Shown here in pieces: positions 34,545 through 46,544 of a stretch of 64,000 nucleotides of DNA. Position numbers and translations under genes: made by a program. The DNA comes from Rhytidiadelphus loreus (taxonomy: Eukaryota > Streptophyta > Bryopsida > Hypnales > Hylocomiaceae): positions 82,601,839 to 82,665,838 of the forward strand of contig OX344761.1 of assembly GCA_947034895.1 (NCBI GenBank). Direction: 5' to 3'. Under the pieces are notes generated by a model. The model did no database searches and had not been told where the DNA came from. It was given only the letters and a program-made list of their open reading frames with translations. Numbering within the stretch: position 1 is the stretch's first letter; the number at the start of each line of letters is the position of its first letter.

Positions 34545-36439
34545 CTATTGAAGGGAGTTTATTGACTTTAGGCCAAAAGAAAGGAGTCTTTGCACATCAA
34601 CAAAATCTACTGAATGTGAAGAAGTTTGAATAGCTACATTACTTGGTAACCAAGACACTTGAAAGAATATTAAAAAAATGAAAAGAGAGACATTGTTCCT
34701 TCATCACTGTTCTGGTTACCTGGCTCCCAATTTCTATTGCAATACTAGCAGGGTCTCTCATAGCATAGCTCCTTGTTATATCAAGCATAAATCAGTGCTA
34801 GTTTTACCTGGGTAGCAATGGCGTTTGGAGCTGCATGAAGTTGACAATTACATCCCCAGGATCTGCCTGCACAAGCACGCAACAAACGAGCCTTTGATCA
34901 GTCTCCAAGGGCATTTGACATATTTCCTAGTTGTCAGAGCTCTGAAAACTGGTGTTCAAAATTTGATCACAATTCTCCTAGCTAGTAGTGCGTAACATTC
35001 TTGAAATTAAGAAGCTGCAAACTCCTTGGACTAGACCCAACTGTTGATTCCAAGGAAGACTTCGTCAATATAACGTCAATTTGGTTGAAGTGGCGCGATT
35101 TTGGTGCCCAAACTTGTGACATTCATGTACACAAGAGGTCTAAATCTAGGACATATATCAATTTACGTTTCTACGCGCACATTCTGAAAGTTCCGATGTG
35201 TCGGAACACCGCCAATTTAACGAAAATTGACGTTGCTCTCTGATATCTGCAGAGATTCTCTGCACATCTTTTTTTCGAAGAAAGAAATAAAACCTCGGTA
35301 CGAATCCAGCTCGTTGACAGGCAAAACGAGGATTCAGAAAGGTTTCAAAATTCAAAGTCAGCTTGGGAATACTTCGAGTATCCCGCAAAACTAAGAAAGA
35401 ATTTGCACTAGCTCGATCGAAAGAAATCATGTAAACTGTTGTTTCAAAGATTTGTTCAAGTCAGGTCGAGCAGACTTCAAATACCACCCAAAACTAAGAA
35501 AGAATGAGCAATCGAAGGAAATCACGGAAACTGTTGTTTCAGAGATTTAACATGTAAAGAGAGGGTTGCGAGACTTCAGATTAGCATCCGAATTTCACGA
35601 GCAACTAAGAAAGAATGTGCACATCACAAAAGAATTGAGAGCTGCAACTAAGTCGGTAGAAAACCTTCAGCTGGCTATGGTTTGAATGATGCGCCTTCCT
35701 CCCAAAACGAAACTTGAAAAATCAAGGACATTCAACAAACGTAATTTCTCGGTCACTCTCAATGTGTGAAATTCGGCTTATAGAGTACTGTGCACTCAAA
35801 TCTTCGACATCATATAACTACTCCAAGCAGATTACAATAGAAAGACAAACAGCACACAACAAGCTAGCTATATGCTCATCATCGCTGCTCCTGAACGTTG
35901 CACAGATTGAAAGTGAACATGTTCACAACGATTACAAACCCAAAAAGAAGAAGCAAGCACGATTCTCAACCTTCTACAAGCTCATCTGCCAAGATCCAAT
36001 CCTTAACCAAAGAATTTAACCAAAAAAAGAGTGCATAATTGAGGAACAAAACAAATTAACTGCAACCAGATCATGAATCGAATGATATATAAATTCAGTC
36101 ATAATTCCATTAGAATGAATACATAACAAAGCTAGCTAGATGGCCTGTTGCCCAGGTTGCACGTGAACATGTTTCTACGGATTACAAACCCGAAAACACC
36201 ATAACAAGCACTGACAAATTCTCTCGTACTACCTTCTACATGCTGGTCGGTCGATCTTCCAAAGGCTCTGAACCAAAACTTAAGGATAATTTATAACCAA
36301 AACAGGAAAGTCGGCGAGCTAGGAACGAATACGCTGCGAGCTAGCGCGCAAACTGCTGCTTCTATCTGAAGCAACATGAAGCTTCTGTTAATCTGCTCGA
36401 GTATATCAACTAATGCAACAAGGTCTGTTTACAATTAAT
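34545..36439. other. intergenic DNA with short direct repeats
   Basis: Two repeat sets are seen. AAAACTAAGAAAGAAT with ACTGTTGTTTCA recurs near 35390 and 35490, and a third partial copy of the first motif lies near 35608. GATTACAAACCC with a following ACCTTCTACA block recurs near 35930 and 36180. Between them is a lone element end (GCCAATTTAACGAAAATTGA, about 35211). A minus-strand exon-like piece at 34809-34867 has TGCAG before and GTAAAA after, but I could not extend it into a gene. Confidence 0.35.
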
Positions 36440-36763
36440 TTAATGATTGTGAACAGCAGGGACCATGCATCTAAGCTTGCTGACCTTGACAATGTCGTCA
36501 GCGACTGACGCTGCTTCCAATTCAAGCACTGCACAGACAGACATGGTGACTGTATCGTTGTCGTCATCCCTAGCTTGAAACTTACATTTCAAGTCACAGT
36601 CGTTTTTCAATAGGACACTACTGTACTTGTCTGTTATTGTGGCGGAATTTGGTGGCTGGATAAGAGTAAACTTCAAACTGGGTACTGAGTAACGTGAAGA
36701 CTCCGTCCTATTGCTGTCTCTTTGATCCCATTCGCACGGGATTCCGGCCTTTGCCGCGGCCAT
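36440..36763 (-). CDS. weak hypothetical 107-codon ORF
   Basis: The frame starts MAAAKAGIPCEWDQRD and ends VPAVHNH. Residue composition is balanced and not AT-driven, unlike random frames nearby, and an ATG with CCATGG-like context is present. No domain, signal peptide or membrane segment is seen. The region downstream on the same strand (35.3-36.4 kb) has direct repeats and could be its 3' untranslated part. It could be a small lineage gene, a fragment, or chance. Confidence 0.3.
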   Translation of the reverse strand: MAAAKAGIPCEWDQRDSNRTESSRYSVPSLKFTLIQPPNSATITDKYSSVLLKNDCDLKCKFQARDDDNDTVTMSVCAVLELEAASVADDIVKVSKLRCMVPAVHNH

Positions 36764-36894
36764 GATTTCCTGTCAGTGGAGGAGCTGGAATTTCGGTAGA
36801 AGTGTGCGTGCGTAAGCTTGGTTTTGCTGACGGAGGACGGCGCCCATCAGACGGAACCTATGCAGACTACAATTAATTGGATTTGTTTGGCTTT

Positions 36895-36926
36895 GGTACT
36901 TCGGTCCCAGGTTGGACCGAAGTACC
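36895..36926. other. perfect 13-bp hairpin followed by a T-run
   Basis: GGTACTTCGGTCC, six-base loop, GGACCGAAGTACC, then nine T. It lies about 130 bp upstream of the weak ORF at 36440-36763. The form resembles an intrinsic or polymerase III-type terminator, but there is no recognised RNA gene before it. Confidence 0.7.
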
Positions 36927-37875
36927 TTTTTTTTTTCTGTAGACTTTCCTCAGTCTAAGGTTGTTGCTGAAAAGCAGGGGGGAAAGCTTTCATGTTGCAG
37001 TGAGAGTCCAATCTTCCGGCCTCTTTTTTTCTTTTCTTTTTTTTTTTACTCTGGGTACGTCCCCAAAAATGATTGTCCACTTTGAATATCATGTTTTTTT
37101 TAACTCATAAAGGATGGACTGGTGCCCGTGGAAATCATCCTTTTAGATACCGTGGGAATTATTGACTTTAAGAAAATGCAAAAGCACTCATTGGAAGCCC
37201 CCGGGGGTTGGGGGATCTCCCATTTATTATAAGGAGATTTATTTTACAAAATACTATCGTGCCCATAGGACAAGGTCGGCGTATTGATGCCAAACATCTA
37301 ATTAAAATACCCAAAAGTAGCTTTGGCACTTCAAAATTTAATTTTGAAAATTTCAACATTATATTGAAAGAAAATCATAACATTCGGCAACAATTTGGTC
37401 ATGAGCTCCAAAGTCACTTATAGAGACGTATGTCTAGGAAGACAAGCACTTTATACAAATGGGATGGAAGAAGGTGTCTAAAACAACCCATGTGGGATAT
37501 GTAAATGGTTTAGGATTAGTAGGAGGTCAATCTTCAAATTATCTCACATCCCTTGACGGTTTATGATCATGGACAATGGATTTCATTACAAAAACAATGA
37601 AGAATTTTCCTTCACTTTGTCAACAAAAAAGTTCTTGATGGTAGATGGTGTTTCAAATTTGCAATACTTTGGACATTCTTACTAGCATTGAACATTTTAT
37701 ATATTTTACAACAATTTGGTCATTTAATTCTTGCTGAATTCAACAATTTTTCTTTTTCTTTTGTTTAATTTTTGGTATTCTTAAAAAATAATTATTTTCC
37801 ACTGATCCTAACCTATAGATACAGTATTCCCTCCATTCCAAAATGATCTTCCTATTCAACAAAATGTTAGATTAA

Positions 37876-38911
37876 CCCCTAAAGGACCATTACAAAATGG
37901 ATTTCGGGCAAGTTCCTATGATCTCAATTTTTAGTGAAACATTTTGAAACTTTCTCATAAGATAGGAAAACTTATTATCTTCATGGAAAAATAATTTTTA
38001 TTTCAATTGGTGCCTAGAAGCAAAAGTTATGGCATCGGGTAGAAAAAAAATCTATAAAATGTTTAAGATGCCATAACTTTTGCTCCTAGGCACCAGTTGA
38101 AAATTATCTAAAAATTTAATTTCAAATGTTTAAGATAATTTTTACGTCACCGAGCAAAAAAAATATATATAAAAATTTGAAATTAATTTTTTAATTTTTT
38201 TCTTCTTAAAGATCATATTTTTGTCTACATGTGAAGCTTTGATTCATTCCATTTGGATTAGTAATGTAAAAGTTATGAACAATCTTGTTTTTCGGGCAAT
38301 TTGATCATCTTCTTGAAAAAATAACTTATAGGATTCAATTGTGAATGCAATTTTCACAATTTTTCAAAAAAAATTGTCTGACAAGGTTAAGTTTTCTATT
38401 TAGAACAATCTCATTGTGAAAGTTATGAACAATCTCACAAGTTAGTATTGTGTTTCAATCCCATTTTAGAGCTATTAACGATTTATTTTTTCTTTCAATC
38501 TTTGACCTCCTTCTACTTAACAATTTTTTGAAGAATGAAAATCAATCGTGTTTTTCTTTTAATTTTTTTTCTAGACTTTCAACTCAATTCTTCAACACAC
38601 AAAATTTTTAATTCAAGGTCCACGGTGCAAAAAAATTCCACAAATGAGCCACAAATGGCATTCAAAGTCATCTGAAATTTGCAAGCCAATGTTCAAAATA
38701 AAATTCTTTTTTCAACTTTGAATGCTAATATCTTCCAATCTCTATGGTCAAACTCCATGAAATTTTTACCACATGATCCTCGACTAATAAAGTACAAGAT
38801 CCTGTGATTAGATTCTAAAAAAGTATTTTATTTTGTTTTTTTGGATGAATGCAGCAGAAATGGCAGTTTTGAGTAGTTTTTGACAAAAGAATGGCCCTGG
38901 TCCTTTAAGGG
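37876..38911. mobile_element. CCCCTAAAGG-family element, copy B, with both TTAA flanks
   Basis: The left end CCCCTAAAGGACCATT and right end GGTCCTTTAAGGG are inverted. TTAA is at 37872-37875 and 38912-38915. This is the clearest member of the family for calling the TTAA target. At 1036 bp it is longer than copies A, C and D, partly through an internal inverted duplication at 38003-38100. Confidence 0.75.
38003..38100. repeat. 34-bp-arm hairpin inside copy B
   Basis: TCAATTGGTGCCTAGAAGC with the following AAAAGTTATGGCATC (38003-38036) is inverted at 38067-38100, matching at 32 of 34 positions, with a loop of about 30 bases. Other copies of the element have only one arm, so the second arise by inverted duplication in this copy. 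Confidence 0.75.
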
Positions 38912-39531
38912 TTAAGGCTGAAAATAACTTTAAAAAAAACATTTTGCATTGTAAGTAGAGTTCAGTGCACTTCTAGCATCCTAAAAACTTTGAGTTTCAA
39001 AGCCCTTTTCAAAGTGTAGTTTGGAATATTGAAAAGTGTAATTTAGGAGGCATTTTCAAGGAACACCGGTGAGCATTTAAATTTTTAAGTGTGAGGTCAT
39101 CATTTTGTGGGCAGTTAGTATAAGCCCAAGACCATGTGTGGACCTTTGTTTTGCGTCCCAAAGCTTCATCTCTTTTACATAATAGGTGAAAATTAAGGCA
39201 TTTTACTATGCAAGGGTGTAAAGACAAGAAGGTCTTTGAATTTTAGGACTTATTCAAAATTTTCTTATGTAATCTAAAGAACTTTCTATCAAAAGAACAT
39301 ATTATAAGCTATTATAAATGAATAAACAAGTCTAAATTGACTTATTATGCCATACAACCTTGCCAATTATAACTAAGTTGCCCCCTTGGGATTGGAAGTC
39401 AAACTATTGTAGAAGACCTCCCCTTTTCACAATAAAATTCTGAGGATAAATAATTGCACTTTTGTCCTATACAAAAGGATTCTTTGTCATTCATCAAACA
39501 AAAAACATCTTCAATGTCGTTTATGGGTTAA

Positions 39532-42500
39532 GGTTGTTTTGAGTAGGCCAACGACTATGTAGTAGTCAAACTTGAATTCAAAGTCTTTCACTTTGTATCC
39601 TCCATTTCTTATCTATTTATGAATTAAAATTTTATTTTTTATTTTTTATTTTTTAGAGACGAAATCAATTGTCTAATATTTGTCATCAAAGTTTCAAGTT
39701 TTTATGTAAGAATTTCAAATTACCATTAATTTTTGAAGAAAAAACAGAAAAAAATTCATATCAAATATAGAATCATGTTAAAAAAATATTTAATTTTCAA
39801 GAACAGTACATTATGGAAAGTTTAGAAATGTATGGTATAAAGAAATTTTCCAATGTTGCTCCATATAAAGAAATGTGGTTATAGATCCTCAACTTCAAAC
39901 TTCACTAAAATGCTTATTTTTAAGAATTTTTTCAAAATTTTGCAAGTAGAATAGGAACTGCAATTTAGAAGCTCCATTTTGTTAGTTTTGCTCATGTCCG
40001 TATCCATAAACCAATTTCACCATCATGTTCAAGGGTATAGTAGTAGTCATAATACAAGGATAAATTAGTAAAATATAATTAAAATTTAGAAACATCTATT
40101 TAATAAAAAAATATGGAAAGGTATGACCTTGACATTGAATTCTCTATAGTGCAAAATTTTCCTTAGGTAATGTGTTTTTTCCCTCAAAGTGAGATGTGCA
40201 CATTGACATTTCTTAAATATTTGCACAATCAAATTTAAAAAATTCATCACCCATATTTTTCAATCAATTATTATATAATTCAATGAAAAACACATGAAAC
40301 AATTCACCAAAAATAGAATTTTTGCTCTTTGAAATTGAAATTTGGTTTGTTGATCAAGATTGCATAAAACAATAGATTTAATAGGTTAGTTTTGAAAGAT
40401 AGGTCTGAAAAGATCAAAGTTTGAAAGTGATTCTTGTAAGTTGAAATTGAGGGTTATCTTACTTCACCTAGGGGGCTGTACAATACAATATCCACTTGTC
40501 ACATTCTTTGATGTGTTGGAACCTCCTTTCACTTCCCAATAAGAAATTTTGAAAATTTGACTAGTGTAATAATAGTAAATGGGCACAGGTGCAAAAATTG
40601 GCATTTTCAGTTTTTTGGGGCCCACCTAAGTAAGTTAAATGACACACAATTGTGGCAACCAAACTCAAAATTCAGTTGTTGGAAATGGTCCAAGTTGGGT
40701 ACATTGATTATCAGTAGTTACATCACTCACATGAATCTTCACGTGGCTGGGGACATGGAAACATTGTGAGCGTACTTGTGTAAGGTACTCATCCTTGGCA
40801 CATGCCTTATTAGGGTTTGACATATTCATTTGAGGCCACTCTTTTTCTGGTGAGAATTTTTGACAAATTTTTGGGTAAAAGCACAAGCCTCAGTGGCAAG
40901 GAATTTTTAACCCGTAAGCACCAGGGGCACCAAAAGTGTCCCCCACATAGTCTGGAAGTCCAATTCGAAGTGCTCTAATTTTTGCATCGAAGGTCAGAAT
41001 TTCATAAAACTTGTTCGGAAATATGTGCTCTCTCTTTTAGTTTGTGCGGTAAAATTTTCAGATCAATCTAACATGTACTGATTTTTTGGGAGTCATTCAA
41101 AGTTCATGGGTTCAATTTGAGTTCACCAAACTACATTTTGATGGCTGCAACTTCAAGGGCTTGTATCTCCTTCATCCAATGTTTTTTTTTCAATAAAATT
41201 TGTTGGGTTATGTTCCTTTTGAAGTCTAGTTATTGTGGTAAATTTCATGTCAATCCAAATTGTTTTGAATGTTTGGGAGTAATTCAAATTTCAAAATCCG
41301 GACAATTTTGGGTTACAATGTACTTTGGCAACTTGTTTCTTCTTCATACAGTCTCTGTTTCCAGAATATAAAAATCGGGGGAAAGTTGTGCATGCTAATC
41401 TAGTTTGTGTGGTTAAAATTTCATATCAATCCAAAAAGCTATGAATGTTTGAGAAGTATTTTAGTAGAAGGAGATTCACCCTAAGATGTGTTTTTTTGCA
41501 ACTTTTTTTTGCTATTTTTTGACATTTCAAAGCCACTTTGAAAACACAATGAGTTATTTGAATGATATTTTCTTTCATTAGAGTATTTTAATGCTAATTT
41601 TGAAGCAAGTTTATGCATGTCAAAGAGGTGTAATGAATGAAACCTAACATATGTCATATTGGCGTCACCTATGAACTCCGTTACTATTAGTTATGCACAA
41701 AGAGAGAGTGCAATAAGAGAGGTTCTACCATATATTGATTACAAAATTGATGTAAATGATCATTGTGGCTTTCAATGTACATGTTGTGATTATTGAGGTA
41801 GAACCACCCATCACCAACCATAGCCCCATCACCAATCAATAGAGCATTTTAAATTAAGGAGCCACTAGGACTAATTTCCAAACACGAGTTCTTGATTTCC
41901 CTACCATCAATTCCTCCATTCTTTTCATGACACATTTGCTTGGTTTAGAGTGCCAAAGTGAACAAGAAATAAGTTAATCTCTGAAATGAGCGGTTTTGGA
42001 ATAGTCTACACATTGAACATGGGGTCCAAACCAACTTTTTGCCTTCTAAAATTCATAGTAGTTTCAGTTCAAGCGAAAAAATTATCAAATTTTGACAATT
42101 CCCCCTCATTTCTATTTGTGCACCTGTGAAAATATTTCCTTTGCCTTACTACACTCCACATCATGTCCCCAATTGCCTTATTTGGTTAGTTATGGGTGCT
42201 TTTGCTACTAAGGTAAACCTACCTATGACAGACAGAATGAGTGGTCTAATGTGTTGCAATTTGCCAAAAAAATCAGATTTTTTTCCACACAAAGACAAAT
42301 GTGAGGAATGATGACATCAACTGAAATTGTATATTTTAGACAAAGTATAAATTTTCTGTAAATTTTGGAAGTGTGCTGCCCAATTAGTTCAAAAGAGTCT
42401 GTAGACTACCCCAAATCAGCCAAAAGTGTTTCCATAATGGCCATCTTACCACCTAAATCAATCATAACATTTTCTATCATGGATACAAGATCTCCTAAAT

Positions 42501-43234
42501 TGGCCATCACATTGAAGAAATAAGAAAATAACTTTGTTTAACAAGTTTATATTAAAAAGGCACTATGACAGTCTCTAATAACTCTATGATCATCTCTCAA
42601 GGCATTGATTTTGGCCACTAACCACCCTAATGAAGTACTAATGTCATTTATTAATTAAAATCTAAAATGAGTTGATATAAAACTGTAATGTCTAGATGTT
42701 TCTAGATGTCTACATTAGGTGGTTTAGCTGTCATAGACAGGTTTACCTTATATATGCTTTGAATAGACACCTCCAAGACATTTTAGCTGCTCATGCTGTA
42801 TGTGAGCTGTCCCCTACAGCACACGTACAGCGTGACCAACAGCACAGCTGATCGGCAATTCAGCAGCCTAAGGTGTGAGAATGAGAGGCTGATCAGAAAA
42901 TGGGTCATCTCCTTGACTGTACAACACCGTAAGATAGCTTATATCTGAGTACCGTACTTTTCAAGTCAATTCCCGAGTTTTCAATTGATTCGGTAAATGA
43001 ATATTTGGTGGCCCCCGAGTACACACTCCGAGTAAACACGTTATACCTTACTTAGCGTAAGCATAAGTATAACTTAGACGTGGCTTGAAATGGTACGAAC
43101 TCCCACTGTGCAAGAAGAACCTACTCCAAATATTTAAAAGTTTCATGAATTAAAAACTCTCTTCTGCATTTTCAATAAATTATACTCTTGGTCAGATATT
43201 GTACCCATTTTTTATTTTCTTGTAAAATAGCACA
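39532..43234. other. AT-rich intergenic DNA, no gene
   Basis: A TTAA followed by CCCGTAAGCACC at 40908 looks like a lone left end of a TTAA element. Near 41040, 41210 and 41400 a phrase (TTTGTGCGGTAAAATTTCA and variants, with TCAATCCAAA) recurs about every 170-190 bp, a degenerate tandem repeat. I see no coding exon. Confidence 0.4.
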
Positions 43235-43573
43235 TAAGGTAGGAGGTTCATAAATCACCCATGTAAGAGCTAAAACCTGAATTTGGGGAGGTGAAGCTTT
43301 TTGAAATTGATTTTTCGGTCAATTTTCCTTTAAAGATAAGTGGAATTGGCATCTAACCCAAGCCGTTTTCATATTTTTTGGAACTTTGTGGAATTAGTTA
43401 TGAAATTTTGAAGTTGAAATATATGGCATAGGGCTCTAAAATCGCCCACCTCCTAAAATGTACATTATTTATACATTATTGAAGGTTATGAAAAAGCAAC
43501 ATGTATAGGTAGTGTACATTTGAAGAGGTGGGCGATTTTAGAGCTTGTGCGCTTTTAGAACCTCCTCCCTTAC
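43235..43573. mobile_element. small element with nested inverted repeats
   Basis: The outer ends TAAGGTAGGAGGTTC and GAACCTCCTCCCTTA are inverted. An inner pair, GCTCTAAAATCGCCCACCTC (about 43433-43452) and its inverse at 43525-43544, forms a perfect 20-bp stem. Non-coding; target duplication not clear. Confidence 0.6.
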
Positions 43574-46203
43574 TAACTTGTGGTGATATTCATTCGACTT
43601 GTGATTCCAACAAGTCAATAAACTTTAAATGATCATATTATTTTTTTAAATGGAGTAGAAATTAGATTTTGGTAAGTGCAAATCAAGTTTGGAAATATAA
43701 ATGCTAGAGAAATTATATATTTAATGAGCATGACTTTGGCATTTTTAGATTTCATGGATTTTACCAAGCACTAATTTTGTTTTGTGAACATTATTGTATT
43801 GTGTGGTTAGGGTTGGCCAAAAACATTTGTAAAAACACATAATAGAATTTTAGGAAAACTGTTTTTTGGTATATAATCTATTTTATATTAGAAAAATAGA
43901 AATCTTCTTTTTTATCAAAGTAATTATAAAATCAATTTTTTTTAACTTTACCTAATTATTTGGCAAGGAATCATGACCTTGACTATATAGTACGATAGTA
44001 CAATACAATCAACATTTCTTATTATTTTGGAACAATAGAGTCCTCATGCCCTCCTAACATTGAGGAATATCTAGAAGAAGCCAATAACATAGGTTGAAAT
44101 GACAAGAGTGATATATTGCCCAAATAAAAAATGCTAAATACAATATGTTAGCTTGAAGAAAATTAAAACATATTTTAAGTAGTTTGTCTTTAGTAAAGTA
44201 GAATCACATGCCCTATTGGATAATCGATAAGTAGCATGAATGAAAAATCTCTTCTCCTACTAAGTTATGCCACATAAATGCTTGAGTCTTGCTCTCCAAA
44301 GCACCTGAGCATTCATTTGCGTCATAGTTGCACTTGTGGGGCTAGCTACCACCCACATATCCAACAACTTTGTCATTAGGCACCATTCGGCATTCTAAAG
44401 TAGGCATTGCCTTCTTTGAGACAACTAAACTAGTGGTGTTCAAAACTAGTCCAGTGATCCAATTTCAACAAAATTTGTTCTTTAAGTCAACACTAATTTT
44501 TGAAAGTAACCAATGGGAGATGAAGAATTTTTTGAGACAAACAATGAGAGTTGAAGCATATCTTATTTCAAGGATGTATGGTTAAGGGTAGTCTAGTGTC
44601 AATATTTGGTGTTCCTATGACCTTCACTTTGAAAATTTGTAGTTTATTCACAAAAACTTTGGAAATTCTCAAACCAATTGCATTTAATTCCACTACCCAT
44701 AAAGAATCAAGGGTGTTTCTCAAGAAAAATTGTCAAAAAATGTCATTTTTGAGTTCAGTGCCCAAAATTGAAAATTAAATTTATTTTTGAACTTTAAGTG
44801 TTCAAAAGTGTAGTAGACTACCATGACAATACATTGGAAAAAATTTAGTCCATTTGACCATCTGGATTGAAAGATTATAATGTTTGAATTGAAAAAAACT
44901 AAAACTTTTTATCATTCTTGTGAATGGGGTCATAAACTTCGAGCCCTCTTGAAGTAAAACTTTGTTCTTGATGAATTTGCATCTCTCCCACCATGATTGA
45001 ATTCTAAATCTTTTTAGGCACACTTATGCAAAATTTTAGTAGAAAATATGGAGTCTAGTTTACTCTAAATCACCTTGTAATGCAAAGAGATTAAGTGAAT
45101 TGGCAATATACTACACATTTTTGATGATTTATTGTGCAATAAGGAAATTTTTAATTTTAATCCAAACATAGAAAAGCAAAGACAAACATTTAGAATATGT
45201 GGGACAAATTTCAAGAACTTTCACTTCATAGATTGCAAGATAATAATACTTGAAGTAAGAAGAAAATATTTTATCTCAAAGGCTACCTTGACATAGCTAA
45301 TAAATTTTGAGTCCTCTTAGGATGTGATTTGAGAACTAAAATTTGATTTTTATGGAAAATTTCATGCCATATTTTATTGGTTACATACAAGCCAAATTTG
45401 AAAAGTCAACAAGGATTTTAGCAAAAGATGCCCGACTCACTACCCAAATTTTTCCAAGGAATATAACTTTTGATCTAGTCATCGGATTGGAATTTTCTTA
45501 ATTCCCGTGAAGGAGATGAATGTTCCCAAGTGATGTCAAAATTTTGAGAACATTCATTAAAAGTTGACTTCATATGAACTTACCTGAGTTTCCAAATGTA
45601 TGTTGAACAAACACTTGGTCCTTAAGGGGTTAAAGTAGTTAATTTAGAATGTTTGAATAAGCATTTTAAACAAAATCAACCCAAGATGGTTGGATGTTCA
45701 TAGGACTTACATTTTTGGCATAAATCAAGATGGGATTGTTTTGATACCAATGTCAAAATTAAGTAAACTAAACTTATACTTTATAAACTAGTAAAATAAC
45801 CATATCTAAATTTGACCACTTTCTAAAATTGACTACTCTGGATTCTTGCCTAAAATATACTTCCACTATTCATGAGAGTCTATGGTTAGTTTTAGAAACA
45901 TCTACTTTTAGTATTTTGGAAATTTGTAGTTTATTCATACTGTGTCTAAAAAATGCATTTCACAAGAATCTAGAAACCCCATTTCACTACCAACAAGACC
46001 CCACAACAAATTTTTCAATATAATGTTGATTGTTTTCTTATTTGTGCAATTTTAGGTGTAGTTACCTTAGTAGCTTCCATCACTTCCATATACAATATAT
46101 GACTGACTAGTATAGAAACAAGTAAAAGAGTCATAAGAAATTTAGCAAATATGAAGGTAGGATTGAACAATTAGGTCAGTTGCTATCATCATCTACAATA
46201 ATT
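43574..46203. other. AT-rich intergenic DNA, no gene
   Basis: A lone right end (GGTCCTTAAGGGG followed by TTAA) ends at 45633, with internal text resembling the CCCCTAAAGG family just before it (AACTTTTGATCTAGTCATCGG). Frames at 44370-44778 and 45829-46023 lack domains. Confidence 0.4.
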
Positions 46204-46544
46204 AAGGTGAAAACACCCAAAACCATCCATGTATCCATTACTAACAAATAGACTTCTAATGAAAGTGCCCCCCAAAGTGCATCTAAACAAATTCCATACT
46301 TAATTGCAATTAGTTGATTTTTGATTTATTAGATTTTAGTTTTATGATCAAGCTATATGATAGTTTCGGCAATTTTCTACTTTGAAAATTCATATTAATT
46401 ACATGTCTTATCTAAAAATTATAATTTTTTTTTAAATATTCATGATTTCTAATTTCTAATACTATGATAATTTATTTTTCTTGAGAAAGGTGCCTCAAAC
46501 TATATTGAATCGCTTATTTGGACATTTTTGGGTGTTTTCACCTT
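46204..46544. mobile_element. small element with GGTGAAAACACCCAAAA ends (341 bp)
   Basis: The left TTAAGGTGAAAACACCC with AAAA is inverted at 46524-46544 with one or two differences, giving about 20-bp ends. The interior is AT-rich and non-coding. Confidence 0.65.

Larger units (their letters stand above)
37198..39390. mobile_element. 2.2-kb insertion with an 8-bp target duplication (hAT-like)
   Basis: ATTGGAAG is present on both sides (37190-37197 and 39391-39398) and only once in the intact relative at 33902-34131. The ends CCCCCGGGGG and CCCCCTTGGG are short imperfect inverted repeats. An 8-bp duplication suits the hAT superfamily; this is inference. No transposase frame remains. A CCCCTAAAGG-family element is nested inside. 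Confidence 0.5.
37104..39527. mobile_element. second copy of the 230-bp TTAA element, split by a 2.2-kb insertion
   Basis: The left part 37104-37197 (CTCATAAAGGATGGACTGG...) and the right part 39391-39527 (...GTCGTTTATGGG) together match 33902-34131. TTAA flanks both sides (37100-37103 and 39528-39531). The insertion is listed separately. Confidence 0.65.

Noticed and set aside
34809..34867. Exon of an unseen minus-strand gene
   Set aside because: Splice-like borders exist, but no neighbouring exon continues the frame within several kb.
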